From: Alphaproteobacteria bacterium
Lineage (GTDB): Bacteria > Pseudomonadota > Alphaproteobacteria > Rhodospirillales > Rhodospirillaceae
Direction: 5' to 3'
Length of the DNA: 64,000 nucleotides
NCBI GenBank assembly: GCA_030604885.1
Contig: JAUVUZ010000014.1
Location: forward strand, 26,588 to 90,587
Shown here one piece after another: positions 44,512 to 52,865 of this stretch (its first letter is position 1; each line of letters begins with the position of its first letter). Below the pieces are notes generated by a model. The model ran no database searches. It saw only the letters and a program-made list of their open reading frames with translations, and had not been told where the DNA came from. The translations under genes and the position numbers were made by a program.

Positions 44512-45723
44512 ATGGCCAACGGATTCAATCGCGGCTGGATCGTCGTCGCCGCGGGCTTGTGCATCAATCTGATGTTCGGCGTGCTCTACACCTGGAGCAT
44601 CTTTTCGGCGACCTTGAGCGCCACCTATCAGTGGACCGGCTTCCAGGCGTCGCTGCCCTACACCGTGGCGATCGCGATGTTCGCGCTGGTGATGCTGGTG
44701 GGCGGCAAGCTGCAGGACATGTTCGGGCCGCGCCTCGTCGCCACCATGGGCGGCGTGCTCACCGGCGCGGGGCTGGTGCTGTCGTCGGTGTTCCCGACGC
44801 TTTCCGGCGTGATCCTGTGCTTCGGCGTGCTCACCGGCGCGGGCATCGGCATGGGCTACTCGGCCACCACCCCGGCGGCGATCAAGTGGTTCCGCCCGGC
44901 GCAGAAGGGCCTGATCACCGGCATCGTGGTGACCGGCTTCGGCCTCGCCTCGCTCTACATCGCGCCGCTGACCAAGGCGCTGATCGCCGCCTACGGCGTG
45001 TTCAGCACCTTCAAGATCCTCGGCTTCTCGTTCGGCCTGCTGATCGTCCTGTTCGCGCAGTTCCTGAGCGTGCCGAAGGCGGCGCAGGTGCCCGCCGCGG
45101 CCGCCGCCTCGGCGCGCGACTACACCTGGCGCGAAATGATGAAGACGCCGCAGTTCTACCTGCTGTGGCTGATGTTCCTCGCGGGTTCGATGACCGGCCT
45201 GATGCTGATCGGCCACCTCGCCAAGATCGCCACCCTCCAGACCGGCGCCAACATGGGTGTCGCCCTGGTGGCGATGATCGCGATCGCCAACGCCCTCGGC
45301 CGCCCGGTGGCGGGCTTCGTCTCCGACCGCATCGGCCGCGGCCGCACCATGGCGATGCTCTACCTGCTCCAGGGCGCGACGCTGCTGATGTTCTCGAGCT
45401 TCGACAGCTTCGCCACCATCCTCGCCGGGTCGATGATCATCACCTTCTCCTACGGCGCGATGCTGGCGGTCTACCCCTCGGCGGTGGGCGACTTCTACGG
45501 CACCCGCAACATCGGCTTCAACTACGCGATCCTGTTCACCGCGTGGGGCGTGGCCGGGGTTTCGGGTCCGCTGGCGGCGGGCTGGATCCTCGACGCCACC
45601 GGCGGCTACGGCGCGGCGTTCCTGATCACCGCGGTGCTGTGCTTCTTCGCGGCGGGACTCGGGCTGGTGGTGAAGCCCCCGAAGGTCGAATCGGTGATCG
45701 AACCGCTCAAAATGGCCGCGTAA
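44512..45723 (+). CDS. MFS transporter, oxalate/formate antiporter (OFA) family
   Basis: 403 residues, twelve predicted helices. The N-terminal GWIVVAAGLCINLMFGVLYTWSIFS and the repeat GGKLQDMFGPR with TGAGIGMGYSATTPAAIKWF match OxlT/YhjX-like proteins, which move oxalate, formate, pyruvate or similar monocarboxylates. The substrate is uncertain. The next genes also transport small carboxylates, which favours a monocarboxylate here. It probably has its own terminator at 45760. Confidence 0.85.
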   Translation: MANGFNRGWIVVAAGLCINLMFGVLYTWSIFSATLSATYQWTGFQASLPYTVAIAMFALVMLVGGKLQDMFGPRLVATMGGVLTGAGLVLSSVFPTLSGVILCFGVLTGAGIGMGYSATTPAAIKWFRPAQKGLITGIVVTGFGLASLYIAPLTKALIAAYGVFSTFKILGFSFGLLIVLFAQFLSVPKAAQVPAAAAASARDYTWREMMKTPQFYLLWLMFLAGSMTGLMLIGHLAKIATLQTGANMGVALVAMIAIANALGRPVAGFVSDRIGRGRTMAMLYLLQGATLLMFSSFDSFATILAGSMIITFSYGAMLAVYPSAVGDFYGTRNIGFNYAILFTAWGVAGVSGPLAAGWILDATGGYGAAFLITAVLCFFAAGLGLVVKPPKVESVIEPLKMAA

Positions 45724-45759
45724 CTCCCCGCCGGCACCACGATTTTTTGCAAATCCGCG

Positions 45760-45798
45760 TTGCGCCGCCGGGAAAATCCCCAGGCGGCGCAATGTTTT
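45760..45798 (+). terminator. Hairpin after the OFA transporter, probable terminator
   Basis: A 10-bp perfect stem (45760-45769 and 45783-45792) with a 13-base loop, followed by TGTTTTA, a weak T-tract. Confidence 0.6.
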
Positions 45799-45842
45799 AC
45801 GGGGTCGATCAAAAATATCGCAAAAAGCGATCATTTGGGGGA

Positions 45843-45870
45843 TTGATTTCACCCGTCCAAACACTATGAT
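45843..45870 (+). promoter_or_regulatory. Promoter upstream of the SatP-type gene
   Basis: TTGATT at 45843-45848 and a near-consensus TATGAT at 45865-45870, 16 bases apart. The predicted start near 45877 lies about 280 bases before the satP-type ATG, so the transcript would have a long leader. Confidence 0.6.
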
Positions 45871-45876
45871 GCGGCC

Positions 45877-46157
45877 ATGCGACGAGCTGGAGCCGTACCC
45901 GATAAAAGGGCGCTCTCTCTTGGGGGGACAACCACTCCGCCTTATTGGAATGGTTCTGAGAGAGAGAACAATACGGGCCGTTTGCTTGGCGGCTGGTCCG
46001 CTCGCCGAAAACTTGGAATATCTCAAGTTTGACGCGACGCGGCACCGCCGGGCCGAACGACCCGCCCTTTACGGGAGAAACCGTGCGCCGGGCTCTGTGG
46101 AACCAACGATACGATCGTCCGGACCGACATCCGGGACCGCAAGCTGGAGAGAACCCA
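45877..46157 (+). other. Long untranslated leader of the SatP-type gene, possibly structured
   Basis: About 280 bases with no supported coding region. It contains a GCTCTCTCT tract near 45911 that can pair with AGAGAGAG near 45960, and further short GC-rich palindromes. It matches no riboswitch class that I recognise. A second, closer promoter cannot be ruled out: a TTGACG at about 46030 lacks a good -10. Confidence 0.4.
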
Positions 46158-46814
46158 ATGAGTGCACCTTCGATCGACCCCTCGGCGCCGAAGACCATCA
46201 TCGCCGACACCACCGCGAACCCGGCGCCGCTCGGCCTGTGCGCCTTCGCGCTGACCACCTTCCTGCTCAACGCCCATAACGCCGGCTTCTTCCCGCTGGA
46301 TTCGATGATCCTCGCGATGGGCCTGTTCTACGGCGGCATGGCGCAGCTGTTCGTGGGCTGGATGGAATGGAAGAAGGGCGCGACCTTCGGCACCCTGGCG
46401 TTCACCTCCTACGGCTGCTTCTGGATCGCGCTCTGCACCCTGATCATGCTGCCGAAGATCGTCACCGGCGTGACCCCGGCGGACCCGACCTCGATGGCCT
46501 TCTTCCTCGGCATCTGGGGCGCGATGTCGACCGTCCTGTTCTACTGCACCTTCCGCGCCAACACCGCGCTGCAGGTGACCTTCGGCCTCCTGGTGGTGCT
46601 GTTCGCCCTGCTGATCCTGGCGAACGTGACCCACGGCTCGCCGATCTCCCACACCCTCCACACCCTCGCGGGTTGGGAAGGCATGGTGACCGCGCTCGCG
46701 GCGGGCTACACCGGCCTCGCCCAGGTGGTCAACGAGATGCACGGCAAGACCGTGTGGCCGCTCAACAAGGCTCCGGCTCCGGCGCCGAAGGCGGGCATGC
46801 AGAAGGCCGCGTAA
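46158..46814 (+). CDS. GPR1/FUN34/YaaH (SatP-type) acetate/succinate transporter
   Basis: 218 residues with six membrane helices. The family block NPAPLGLCAFALTTFLLNAHNAGFF follows a polar N-terminus, and GLFYGGMAQLFVGWMEWKKG and FTSYGCFWIALC are further conserved regions. Members such as E. coli SatP and yeast Ato proteins carry acetate and related acids. GGAGAGAACCCA precedes the ATG. A perfect terminator follows. Confidence 0.9.
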   Translation: MSAPSIDPSAPKTIIADTTANPAPLGLCAFALTTFLLNAHNAGFFPLDSMILAMGLFYGGMAQLFVGWMEWKKGATFGTLAFTSYGCFWIALCTLIMLPKIVTGVTPADPTSMAFFLGIWGAMSTVLFYCTFRANTALQVTFGLLVVLFALLILANVTHGSPISHTLHTLAGWEGMVTALAAGYTGLAQVVNEMHGKTVWPLNKAPAPAPKAGMQKAA

Positions 46815-46834
46815 TCCGCGCCTTCCGACCGACG

Positions 46835-46868
46835 AACGGGCGGCCCTCGGGCCGCCCGTTTCGTTTTG
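46835..46868 (+). terminator. Intrinsic terminator after the SatP-type gene
   Basis: A near-perfect 12-bp palindrome (46835-46846 and 46849-46860), which must open at its tip, followed by TTCGTTTTG. Confidence 0.85.
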
Positions 46869-46869
46869 C

Positions 46870-46897
46870 TTGACGGGGTTCGCCAGCCCCTTATAGT
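46870..46897 (+). promoter_or_regulatory. Promoter of tRNA-Leu
   Basis: TTGACG at 46870-46875 and TATAGT at 46892-46897, spaced 16 bases. The predicted start is about 13 bases before the mature tRNA end. Confidence 0.75.
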
Positions 46898-46916
46898 CGG
46901 CGAACTTTCGAGGATT

Positions 46917-47003
46917 GCCCCTGTGGCGGAACCGGTAGACGCGGCAGACTCAAAATCTGTTGTCCTTACGGACGTGGGAGTTCGAGTCTCCCCGGGGGCA
47001 CCA
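46917..47003 (+). tRNA. tRNA-Leu (anticodon CAA)
   Basis: 87 bases including an encoded CCA end. The acceptor stem GCCCCTG pairs with CGGGGGC. The D arm (GGCGGAACCGGTAGACGC), the anticodon loop with CAA at 46951-46953, a long class II variable arm (about 46963-46978) and TTCGAGTC in the T arm identify tRNA-Leu reading UUG. Confidence 0.97.
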
Positions 47004-47021
47004 TTCTCTAGGATCGACACG

Positions 47022-47048
47022 AGGGCGGCTCTTGCCGCCCTTTCGTTT
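47022..47048 (+). terminator. Terminator of tRNA-Leu
   Basis: An 8-bp perfect stem (47022-47029 and 47034-47041) with a TCTT loop and a T-rich tail. Confidence 0.85.
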
Positions 47049-47372
47049 GTCCGCCGGGCGGCGGACCGAGTCGGGCGGGCGCCGCCGGAAAACCCGCCTC
47101 CGCGTGCAGAAATTTTTTGCCCGCGGGCGGGTGGGGTTGCCGACCCACACCTAAGTTATATGACTTTTACCATAAAAGATGAACGCCGACGGGCAAGTCC
47201 TTGATTCGGCGACCTGCGGTTGTGTCGCCCGGCCGTGGGGCGGCGCGACCTACACTCCGGGTTTTGCATGTATAGCCCATGAAACTGCCTGGTCTCGCGG
47301 TTTCGGCTTCCTTGATACGAGGTGTCGGAATGACCACCCTCAATCAATCGCAAAGCCGGGAGGAGTGCTTGC
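47049..47372. other. Non-coding region upstream of the DUF4212 gene
   Basis: 324 bases with no supported gene. The presumed promoter of the symporter operon must lie here, but no clear box pair was found. A short stem can form at about 47280-47303 (GAAACTGC with GCGGTTTC). The DUF4212 ATG has GGGAGGAG upstream. Confidence 0.5.
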
Positions 47373-47654
47373 ATGAAGAATTACATCGATTCGACGGATG
47401 ACGCCGCAGTGGCGGAGTCCCACTGGGCGGCTTCGCTCAAGCTGATCGCCGGTTGCCTTTTCGTCTGGTTCGTCGTGAGTTACGGCTTCGGCGTGATTCT
47501 CGTCGATCAGATGAACCAGTTCAGCCTCGGCGGCTACAGGCTCGGCTTCTGGTTCGCCCAGCAGGGTTCAATCTACACGTTCGTCGCGCTGATCTTCTTC
47601 TATGTCTGGCGCATGAACCGGATCGACCGCGACCACGGCGTCCGCGAGGACTGA
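47373..47654 (+). CDS. DUF4212 small subunit of a sodium/solute symporter
   Basis: 93 residues, two membrane helices (about 22-45 and 65-85). The family block AAVAESHWAASLKLIAGCLFVWFVVSYGFGVIL and LGGYRLGFWFAQQGSIYTFVALIFFYVWRMNRID (shown in parts) is typical of the small protein always found before VC_2705-type SSS symporters. It probably forms a complex with the symporter encoded 11 bases later. Confidence 0.9.
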   Translation: MKNYIDSTDDAAVAESHWAASLKLIAGCLFVWFVVSYGFGVILVDQMNQFSLGGYRLGFWFAQQGSIYTFVALIFFYVWRMNRIDRDHGVRED

Positions 47655-47665
47655 AGGAGACACCC

Positions 47666-49432
47666 ATGGATCTCAAACTCCTGACCTACCTCGTCGTCGG
47701 CGCCACCTTCGCGATCTATATCGGCATCGCCTTCTGGAGCCGCGCCGGGAGCACCGGCGAGTTCTACATCGCGGGCGGCGGCGTCCACCCGATCGCCAAC
47801 GGCATGGCCACCGGCGCCGACTGGATGTCGGCGGCGTCGTTCATCTCGATGGCGGGCCTGATCGCCTTCCTCGGCTACGGCGGCTCGGTCTACCTGATGG
47901 GCTGGACCGGCGGCTACGTGCTGCTGGCGATGCTGCTGGCGCCCTATCTGCGCAAATACGGCAAGTTCACCGTGCCCGAGTTCATCGGCGACCGCTACTA
48001 TTCCAAGGCGGCGCGCATGGTGGCGGTGGTCTGCCTGATCTTCATTTCGTTCACCTACGTCGCCGGTCAGATGCGCGGCGTGGGGATCGTGTTTTCCCGT
48101 TTCCTCGAGGTCGACATCACCACCGGCCTGCTGGTCGGCATGGGCGTGGTGTTCGTCTACGCGGTGCTCGGCGGCATGAAGGGCATCACCTACACCCAGG
48201 TGGCGCAATACGTGGTGCTGATCATCGCCTACACGATTCCGGCGATCTTCATCTCGATGCAGCTCACCGGCCAGCTCCTGCCGCAGGTCGGCCTCGGCGC
48301 CAACCTCTCCGACGGCAGCGGCCCGCTGCTCGAGCGCCTCAACACCGTCGTCACCGACCTCGGCTTCTCGGCCTACACCGCGGGCAACAAGAGCACCATC
48401 GACATCTTCATGATCACCATGGCGCTGATGATCGGCACCGCCGGTCTGCCCCACGTGATCGTGCGCTTCTTCACCGTGCCGAAGGTGCGCGACGCGCGTT
48501 CCTCCGCCGGGTGGGCGCTGGTGTTCATCGCGCTGCTCTACACCGTCGCCCCGGCAGTGGGCGCGATGGCGCGCTACAACCTCACCACCACCATCCAGCA
48601 CGGCCCGGTGGGCCAGGCGGAAGCCAACATCGTCTACGAACAGCGCCCCGACTGGTTCCAGCGCTGGGAGCAGACCGGCCTGATCAAGTTCACCGACAAG
48701 AACGGCGACGGCCGCATCCAGTACTACAACGACAAGAACCCGGCGATGGCCGCCAAGGCGGGCGAACTCGGCTGGAAGGGCAGCGAGCTGACCGTGGACA
48801 ACGACATCATGGTGCTCGCCAATCCGGAAATCGCCGGGCTGCCCGACTGGGTGATCGCGCTGGTGGCGGCGGGCGCGATCGCGGCGGCGCTCTCCACCGC
48901 GGCGGGCCTGCTGCTGGTGATCTCGTCGGCGATCTCCCACGACGTGTTCAAGGGCGCGCTGACACCCGAGATGTCGGAAAAGAGCGAGCTGATGGTCGGC
49001 CGCATCTCGGCGGCGGTGGCGATCGGCATCGCCGGTTACCTCGGCTACAACCCGCCCGGGTTCGTGGCCCAGGTGGTGGCGTTCGCCTTCGGCCTCGCCG
49101 CGGCGTCGCTGTTCCCCGCGATCCTGATGGGCATCTTCTCGAAGACCATCACCCGCGAGGGCGCGATCGTCGGCATGCTCACCGGCCTCGTCTTCACCTT
49201 CGGCTACATCCTCTACTTCAAGGGGATCTTCATCACGCCGCTGGCCGACAACGTTCCCGCCAACTGGCTGTTCGGCATCTCGCCGGAAGGCATCGGCACG
49301 GTCGGCGCGATCCTCAACTTCGTGGTGAGCTACGCGGTGAGCAAGGTCACCGCCGCGCCGCCGCAGCACGTGCAGGATCTGGTGGAGCACATCCGCGTGC
49401 CCTCCGGCGCGGGCCGCGCCCACGCCCACTGA
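47666..49432 (+). CDS. Sodium/solute symporter, VC_2705/ActP-like subfamily
   Basis: 588 residues, about thirteen helices. ATGADWMSAASFISMAGLIAFLGYGG, YVAGQMRGVGIVFSRFLEV and TAGLPHVIVRFFTVP match the acetate/pyruvate-type SSS subfamily. An extra loop at about residues 305-390 contains TDKNGDGRIQYYN, which looks like an EF-hand calcium loop. It should import acetate or a similar acid with Na+. It forms an operon with the DUF4212 subunit; a stem-loop and the DUF294 gene follow. The ATG has GAAGGAGA upstream. Confidence 0.9.
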   Translation: MDLKLLTYLVVGATFAIYIGIAFWSRAGSTGEFYIAGGGVHPIANGMATGADWMSAASFISMAGLIAFLGYGGSVYLMGWTGGYVLLAMLLAPYLRKYGKFTVPEFIGDRYYSKAARMVAVVCLIFISFTYVAGQMRGVGIVFSRFLEVDITTGLLVGMGVVFVYAVLGGMKGITYTQVAQYVVLIIAYTIPAIFISMQLTGQLLPQVGLGANLSDGSGPLLERLNTVVTDLGFSAYTAGNKSTIDIFMITMALMIGTAGLPHVIVRFFTVPKVRDARSSAGWALVFIALLYTVAPAVGAMARYNLTTTIQHGPVGQAEANIVYEQRPDWFQRWEQTGLIKFTDKNGDGRIQYYNDKNPAMAAKAGELGWKGSELTVDNDIMVLANPEIAGLPDWVIALVAAGAIAAALSTAAGLLLVISSAISHDVFKGALTPEMSEKSELMVGRISAAVAIGIAGYLGYNPPGFVAQVVAFAFGLAAASLFPAILMGIFSKTITREGAIVGMLTGLVFTFGYILYFKGIFITPLADNVPANWLFGISPEGIGTVGAILNFVVSYAVSKVTAAPPQHVQDLVEHIRVPSGAGRAHAH

Positions 49433-49448
49433 TCCCTTCCCCACGCGC

Positions 49449-49476
49449 GGGCGAACCCCATATTCGGGGTTCGCCC
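49449..49476. terminator. Stem-loop between symporter and DUF294 genes
   Basis: A perfect 11-bp stem (49449-49459 and 49466-49476) with an ATATTC loop. It lacks a proper T-run, so it could be a weak terminator, a processing or stabilising structure that lowers expression of the downstream DUF294 gene relative to the symporter. Confidence 0.55.
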
Positions 49477-49500
49477 TTCCCTCCTTCTCGGGGGTTCCCC

Positions 49501-51360
49501 GTGACTCCGGAAATCATCGAGGTCCGCGACTTCCTCAAGGGGCACCACCCCTTCGACCTGCTGCCGCCCGCGGCGCTGGCCGAGACCGCCCGCGCGGTGG
49601 AAATCGCCTACGTGCGCAAGGGCGAGGCGATCGTCTCGCCGGGATCCACGGTCGAGCATCTCTACGTGGTGCGCTCGGGCGCGGTGGAAAGCCACTCGCG
49701 CATCGGCGAACTGCTGGCCCGCCTGGGCGAGGGCGAGTGCTTCGGCGTGCGCGCGCTGCTGCGCGGCGGCGCCTCGGTCACCCGCACCCTCGCGATCGAG
49801 GACACCCTGCTCTACATGCTGCCCGCCGCCCGCTTCGAGGCGCTGCGGCGCGCCCACCCGGCGTTCGCCTATTTCTTCGCGGCGTTCGACGGCGGCTCGC
49901 TCGGCGCGTCGCTGGTGGCGGGGGGCGCGGGCAAGGGCTTCGACCTGCTGGCCCGCCCGGTGGGCGACCTGCTGGCGCGCCCGCCGGTCACCGCGCCGGT
50001 GGAGGCGACGATCCGCGAAACCGCCGAGGTGATGCGCGACGAGCGGGTGAGCGCGGCGCTGATCGTCGCGGGCGAGGAGTTGGTCGGCATCGTCACCGAC
50101 CGGGACCTGCGCAACAAGGTGGTGGCCGGGGGCCTGCCGCCCGAAACCCCGGTGGCGCAGGTGATGACCCCCGCGCCGCTGCAGGTGCAGGCGCAGGATC
50201 TCGCCTTCCACGCGCTGCTGACGATGAGCCGCCACGACATCCACCACCTGCCGGTCAACGACAAGGGGCGGCTGGTGGGCTGCCTCACCGCGTCGAGCCT
50301 GATCGACGCCCAGGCCAATTCCGCCCTCTACCTCGCCCACGGCATCCACGAGGCGGACGACGTGGCGGCGCTGGCGGCGCTGGCGACGCGGGTGCCCCAG
50401 GTGGTGGACACCCTCACCCAGTCGGGCGCCAGCGCCCACGGTATCGGCGAGATCGTCACCGCCCTCACCGACGCGGTCACCCACGCCCTGGTCAAGCTCG
50501 CCGAGGCCGAGCTGGGGCCGCCGCCGGTGCCGTATGCCTGGATGGCAGCCGGGTCCCAGGGGCGGCAGGAGCAGACCGCGCTCTCGGACCAGGACAACTG
50601 CCTGATCCTCGACGACGGGTTTTCCGAGGCCGAACACGGCGCCTATTTCGACGCCTTCGCCCGCTTCGTCACCGACGGGCTGAACGCCTGCGGCTACGTC
50701 TACTGCCCCGGCGAGATGATGGCGCGCACGCCGCGCTGGCGGCAGCCCCTCGCCGTCTGGCGGCGCTATTTCGCCCGCTGGATCGAGGAACCGGAACCCA
50801 AGGCGCTGATGCTGTCGTGCATCTTCTTCGACCTCCGCCTGGTGGCGGGCACCCCGGCGCTGTGGGAGGGCCTGCACCGCGACATCCTCGAGAGGAGCCG
50901 CAAGAACCACATCTTCCTCGCCCACATGGCGTCCAACGCGATGCAGCACGAGCCGCCGATCGGCTTTTTCCGCAACTTCGTGCTGGTCTACGGCGGCGGC
51001 ATGGACATGACCTTCGACCTGAAGCACAACGGCGTGGTGCCGATCGTCGACCTCGCGCGCATCTACGCCCTCTCCGCCGGGATCGGCGCGGTCAACACCC
51101 GCGACCGGCTGGACGGCGCGGTGGACGCCCGCGCCCTGAGCCAGCAGGGGGCGATGGACCTGAAGGACGCCCTCGAGTTCATCGGCATCACCCGGCTGCG
51201 CCACCAGGCGCGCCAGATGCGCGAGCGCCGCCGCCCCGACAACCTGCTCAGCCCGCGCGAGCTGTCGAGCTTCGAGCGCGGCAACCTCAAGAGCGCCTTC
51301 CAGGTGGTCAAGGACATGCAGGCGTCGATGGCGTCCGCCTACCAGCTCAGCCGCTTCTGA
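49501..51360 (+). CDS. DUF294 nucleotidyltransferase-like protein with cNMP-binding and CBS domains
   Basis: 619 residues. A cyclic-nucleotide-binding domain (about 15-130), a pair of CBS domains (about 155-280), then DUF294 nucleotidyltransferase-like and C-terminal regions; the motif AAGSQGRQEQTALSDQDNCLIL matches the GS-x-x-R-x-E-x-x-x-x-S-D-x-D GlnD-like active site. The pattern suggests regulation by nucleotide binding, with an unknown protein target. The GTG start is at 49501. It is often found with ActP-like symporters and the exonuclease that follows here. Its exact function is unproven. Confidence 0.85.
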   Translation: MTPEIIEVRDFLKGHHPFDLLPPAALAETARAVEIAYVRKGEAIVSPGSTVEHLYVVRSGAVESHSRIGELLARLGEGECFGVRALLRGGASVTRTLAIEDTLLYMLPAARFEALRRAHPAFAYFFAAFDGGSLGASLVAGGAGKGFDLLARPVGDLLARPPVTAPVEATIRETAEVMRDERVSAALIVAGEELVGIVTDRDLRNKVVAGGLPPETPVAQVMTPAPLQVQAQDLAFHALLTMSRHDIHHLPVNDKGRLVGCLTASSLIDAQANSALYLAHGIHEADDVAALAALATRVPQVVDTLTQSGASAHGIGEIVTALTDAVTHALVKLAEAELGPPPVPYAWMAAGSQGRQEQTALSDQDNCLILDDGFSEAEHGAYFDAFARFVTDGLNACGYVYCPGEMMARTPRWRQPLAVWRRYFARWIEEPEPKALMLSCIFFDLRLVAGTPALWEGLHRDILERSRKNHIFLAHMASNAMQHEPPIGFFRNFVLVYGGGMDMTFDLKHNGVVPIVDLARIYALSAGIGAVNTRDRLDGAVDARALSQQGAMDLKDALEFIGITRLRHQARQMRERRRPDNLLSPRELSSFERGNLKSAFQVVKDMQASMASAYQLSRF

Positions 51361-51368
51361 GGCCGCCG

Positions 51369-52055
51369 ATGTGGCCGCGCCTGCTCAACAGCGACCTCGT
51401 CCGCCGCAGCCTCGCGCTGCGCTGCCCGCCCGGGCCGCTCAAGGAGTATTACCGCGCCCCGGCGCCGCGCCTCGACCTGCCCTACACCGCCGCCGCGTTC
51501 CTGGCGGTGGACGTGGAGACCACCGGCCTCGACCCCCGCGCCGACGCCATCGTCAGCATCGGCTACGTGCCGATCGTCGGCGGGCGGATCCTCCTCGCCC
51601 AGGCGGGCTGCCACCTGGTGCGGCCCGACCGGCCGGTGAGCGACGAGGCCGCCAAGGTCCACGGCCTCACCGACGAGGTGCTGGCCGCCGCCGCGCCCCT
51701 CGCCGACGCCCTGCCGCCGCTGCTGGCGGCGATGGCCGGGCGGGTGCCGCTGGCGCACCACGCGCCGATCGAGCGGGCGTTCCTCTCGCGCGCCTGCCGC
51801 GCGGTCTACGGCGCGCCGCTGGCGGCGCCGTGGCTCTGTACCCTGGCGCTGGCGCGGCGGCGGCTCGCCCGCGCCGACACCCCGATCGCCGAGGGCGAGC
51901 TGCGCCTCGCCGCCTGCCGCACCCGCGCCGGGCTGCCGCACCGCCGCGCCCACGACGCCCTTTCGGACGCCCTCGCCGCGGCGGAACTGTTCCTCGCCCA
52001 GGCGTCGCGCGCGAGCGGCCGCAAACCCGCGCGCGTGCGCGAACTGATGACCTGA
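51369..52055 (+). CDS. DnaQ-like 3'-5' exonuclease (DEDDh)
   Basis: 228 residues. The exonuclease motifs are FLAVDVETTGLDPRADAI (DxE) near residue 46, LAHHAPIERAFLS, and HDALSDALAAAELF with the His and final Asp near residue 200. It is like the epsilon subunit of DNA polymerase III but is not the replicative one, as shown by its position after a DUF294 gene, with which it commonly pairs. It starts nine bases after the DUF294 stop. Confidence 0.85.
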   Translation: MWPRLLNSDLVRRSLALRCPPGPLKEYYRAPAPRLDLPYTAAAFLAVDVETTGLDPRADAIVSIGYVPIVGGRILLAQAGCHLVRPDRPVSDEAAKVHGLTDEVLAAAAPLADALPPLLAAMAGRVPLAHHAPIERAFLSRACRAVYGAPLAAPWLCTLALARRRLARADTPIAEGELRLAACRTRAGLPHRRAHDALSDALAAAELFLAQASRASGRKPARVRELMT

Positions 52056-52067
52056 AGGAGAGACCGG

Positions 52068-52577
52068 ATGCTGTTGCAGCTCGTCATCGTCGTGTGCATG
52101 GGGTTCGCCGCCGCCGGGGCGGTGCTGCTCGGCTTCCGCCTGCTCGGCCGCCGCGCGCCCAAGGCGGCGGTGATCGCCGCCGCCGGTCTCGGCATGCTCG
52201 CCTACACCCAGTGGGAGCGCTACACCTGGGCCGAACGCACCGCCGCCGCGCTGCCGCAGGAGATGGCGGTGGTGCAGACCGTCCCCTACGACGGATACCT
52301 GGAGTTCTGGGCGCTGCTGTGGCCGCGCGCCGACGCCCTGGTGGTGGTGGACCGCGCCGCCACCCGCGTCAACCCGGCGATGCCGCACATGCCGCTGGTG
52401 CGCACCCTGCTGCTGGCGCGCCACGCCGACACCCTGGAGCTTCAGCAATACCTGGACTGTTCCACCGGCCGCCGCGCGCCGCTGCTGCGGCCGGACGAGC
52501 CGCCCCCCGCCCCCGAACGCTGGATCGCGGGCGGCGAACCGGCCGCCCTCTACGCCGCCGCCTGCCCGCGCGGCTGA
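52068..52577 (+). CDS. Membrane-anchored protein of unknown function
   Basis: 169 residues. An N-terminal hydrophobic segment (about 3-25) and a second (about 33-48) are followed by a globular region with WERYTWAERTAAALPQEMAVVQTVP and a C-terminal Pro-rich end. I recognise no family. AAGGAGAGACC precedes the ATG, and it lies 12 bases after the exonuclease, so it is probably in the same operon. Confidence 0.7.
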   Translation: MLLQLVIVVCMGFAAAGAVLLGFRLLGRRAPKAAVIAAAGLGMLAYTQWERYTWAERTAAALPQEMAVVQTVPYDGYLEFWALLWPRADALVVVDRAATRVNPAMPHMPLVRTLLLARHADTLELQQYLDCSTGRRAPLLRPDEPPPAPERWIAGGEPAALYAAACPRG

Positions 52578-52631
52578 CGCGGAACCCGGTCGGCGCCGGG
52601 CACGTTGCTCCTTGTTTGAAAGGAGGCAGCG

Positions 52632-52862
52632 ATGGCGAACGCCAGCAAGAAGGGCAAGGGCATGGGCGACGGCGGCACCGTCGGCCACCAGCACGTCGGC
52701 ACCACCGACCCCAACCTGCCCGACGAGCACGACCTCGCCCAGGACATCAAGGGCACCAACCGGCTGCAGGGCAAGGACCAGGCGCGCACCCGCAACCAGC
52801 GCCTGACCCAGCCCGGTTCCCTCGACGAAACCAACCAGCCGCCGCCCGACGACGCCGAGTGA
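52632..52862 (+). CDS. Small hydrophilic, probably disordered protein
   Basis: 76 residues, rich in Gly, Asp, Gln, Asn, Lys and Pro, with no cysteine and no hydrophobic core. AAAGGAGG gives a strong ribosome-binding site, so it is likely expressed. Composition recalls stress-related small proteins but no family can be named. It ends three bases from the convergent permease gene. Confidence 0.65.
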   Translation: MANASKKGKGMGDGGTVGHQHVGTTDPNLPDEHDLAQDIKGTNRLQGKDQARTRNQRLTQPGSLDETNQPPPDDAE

Positions 52863-52865
52863 CGG

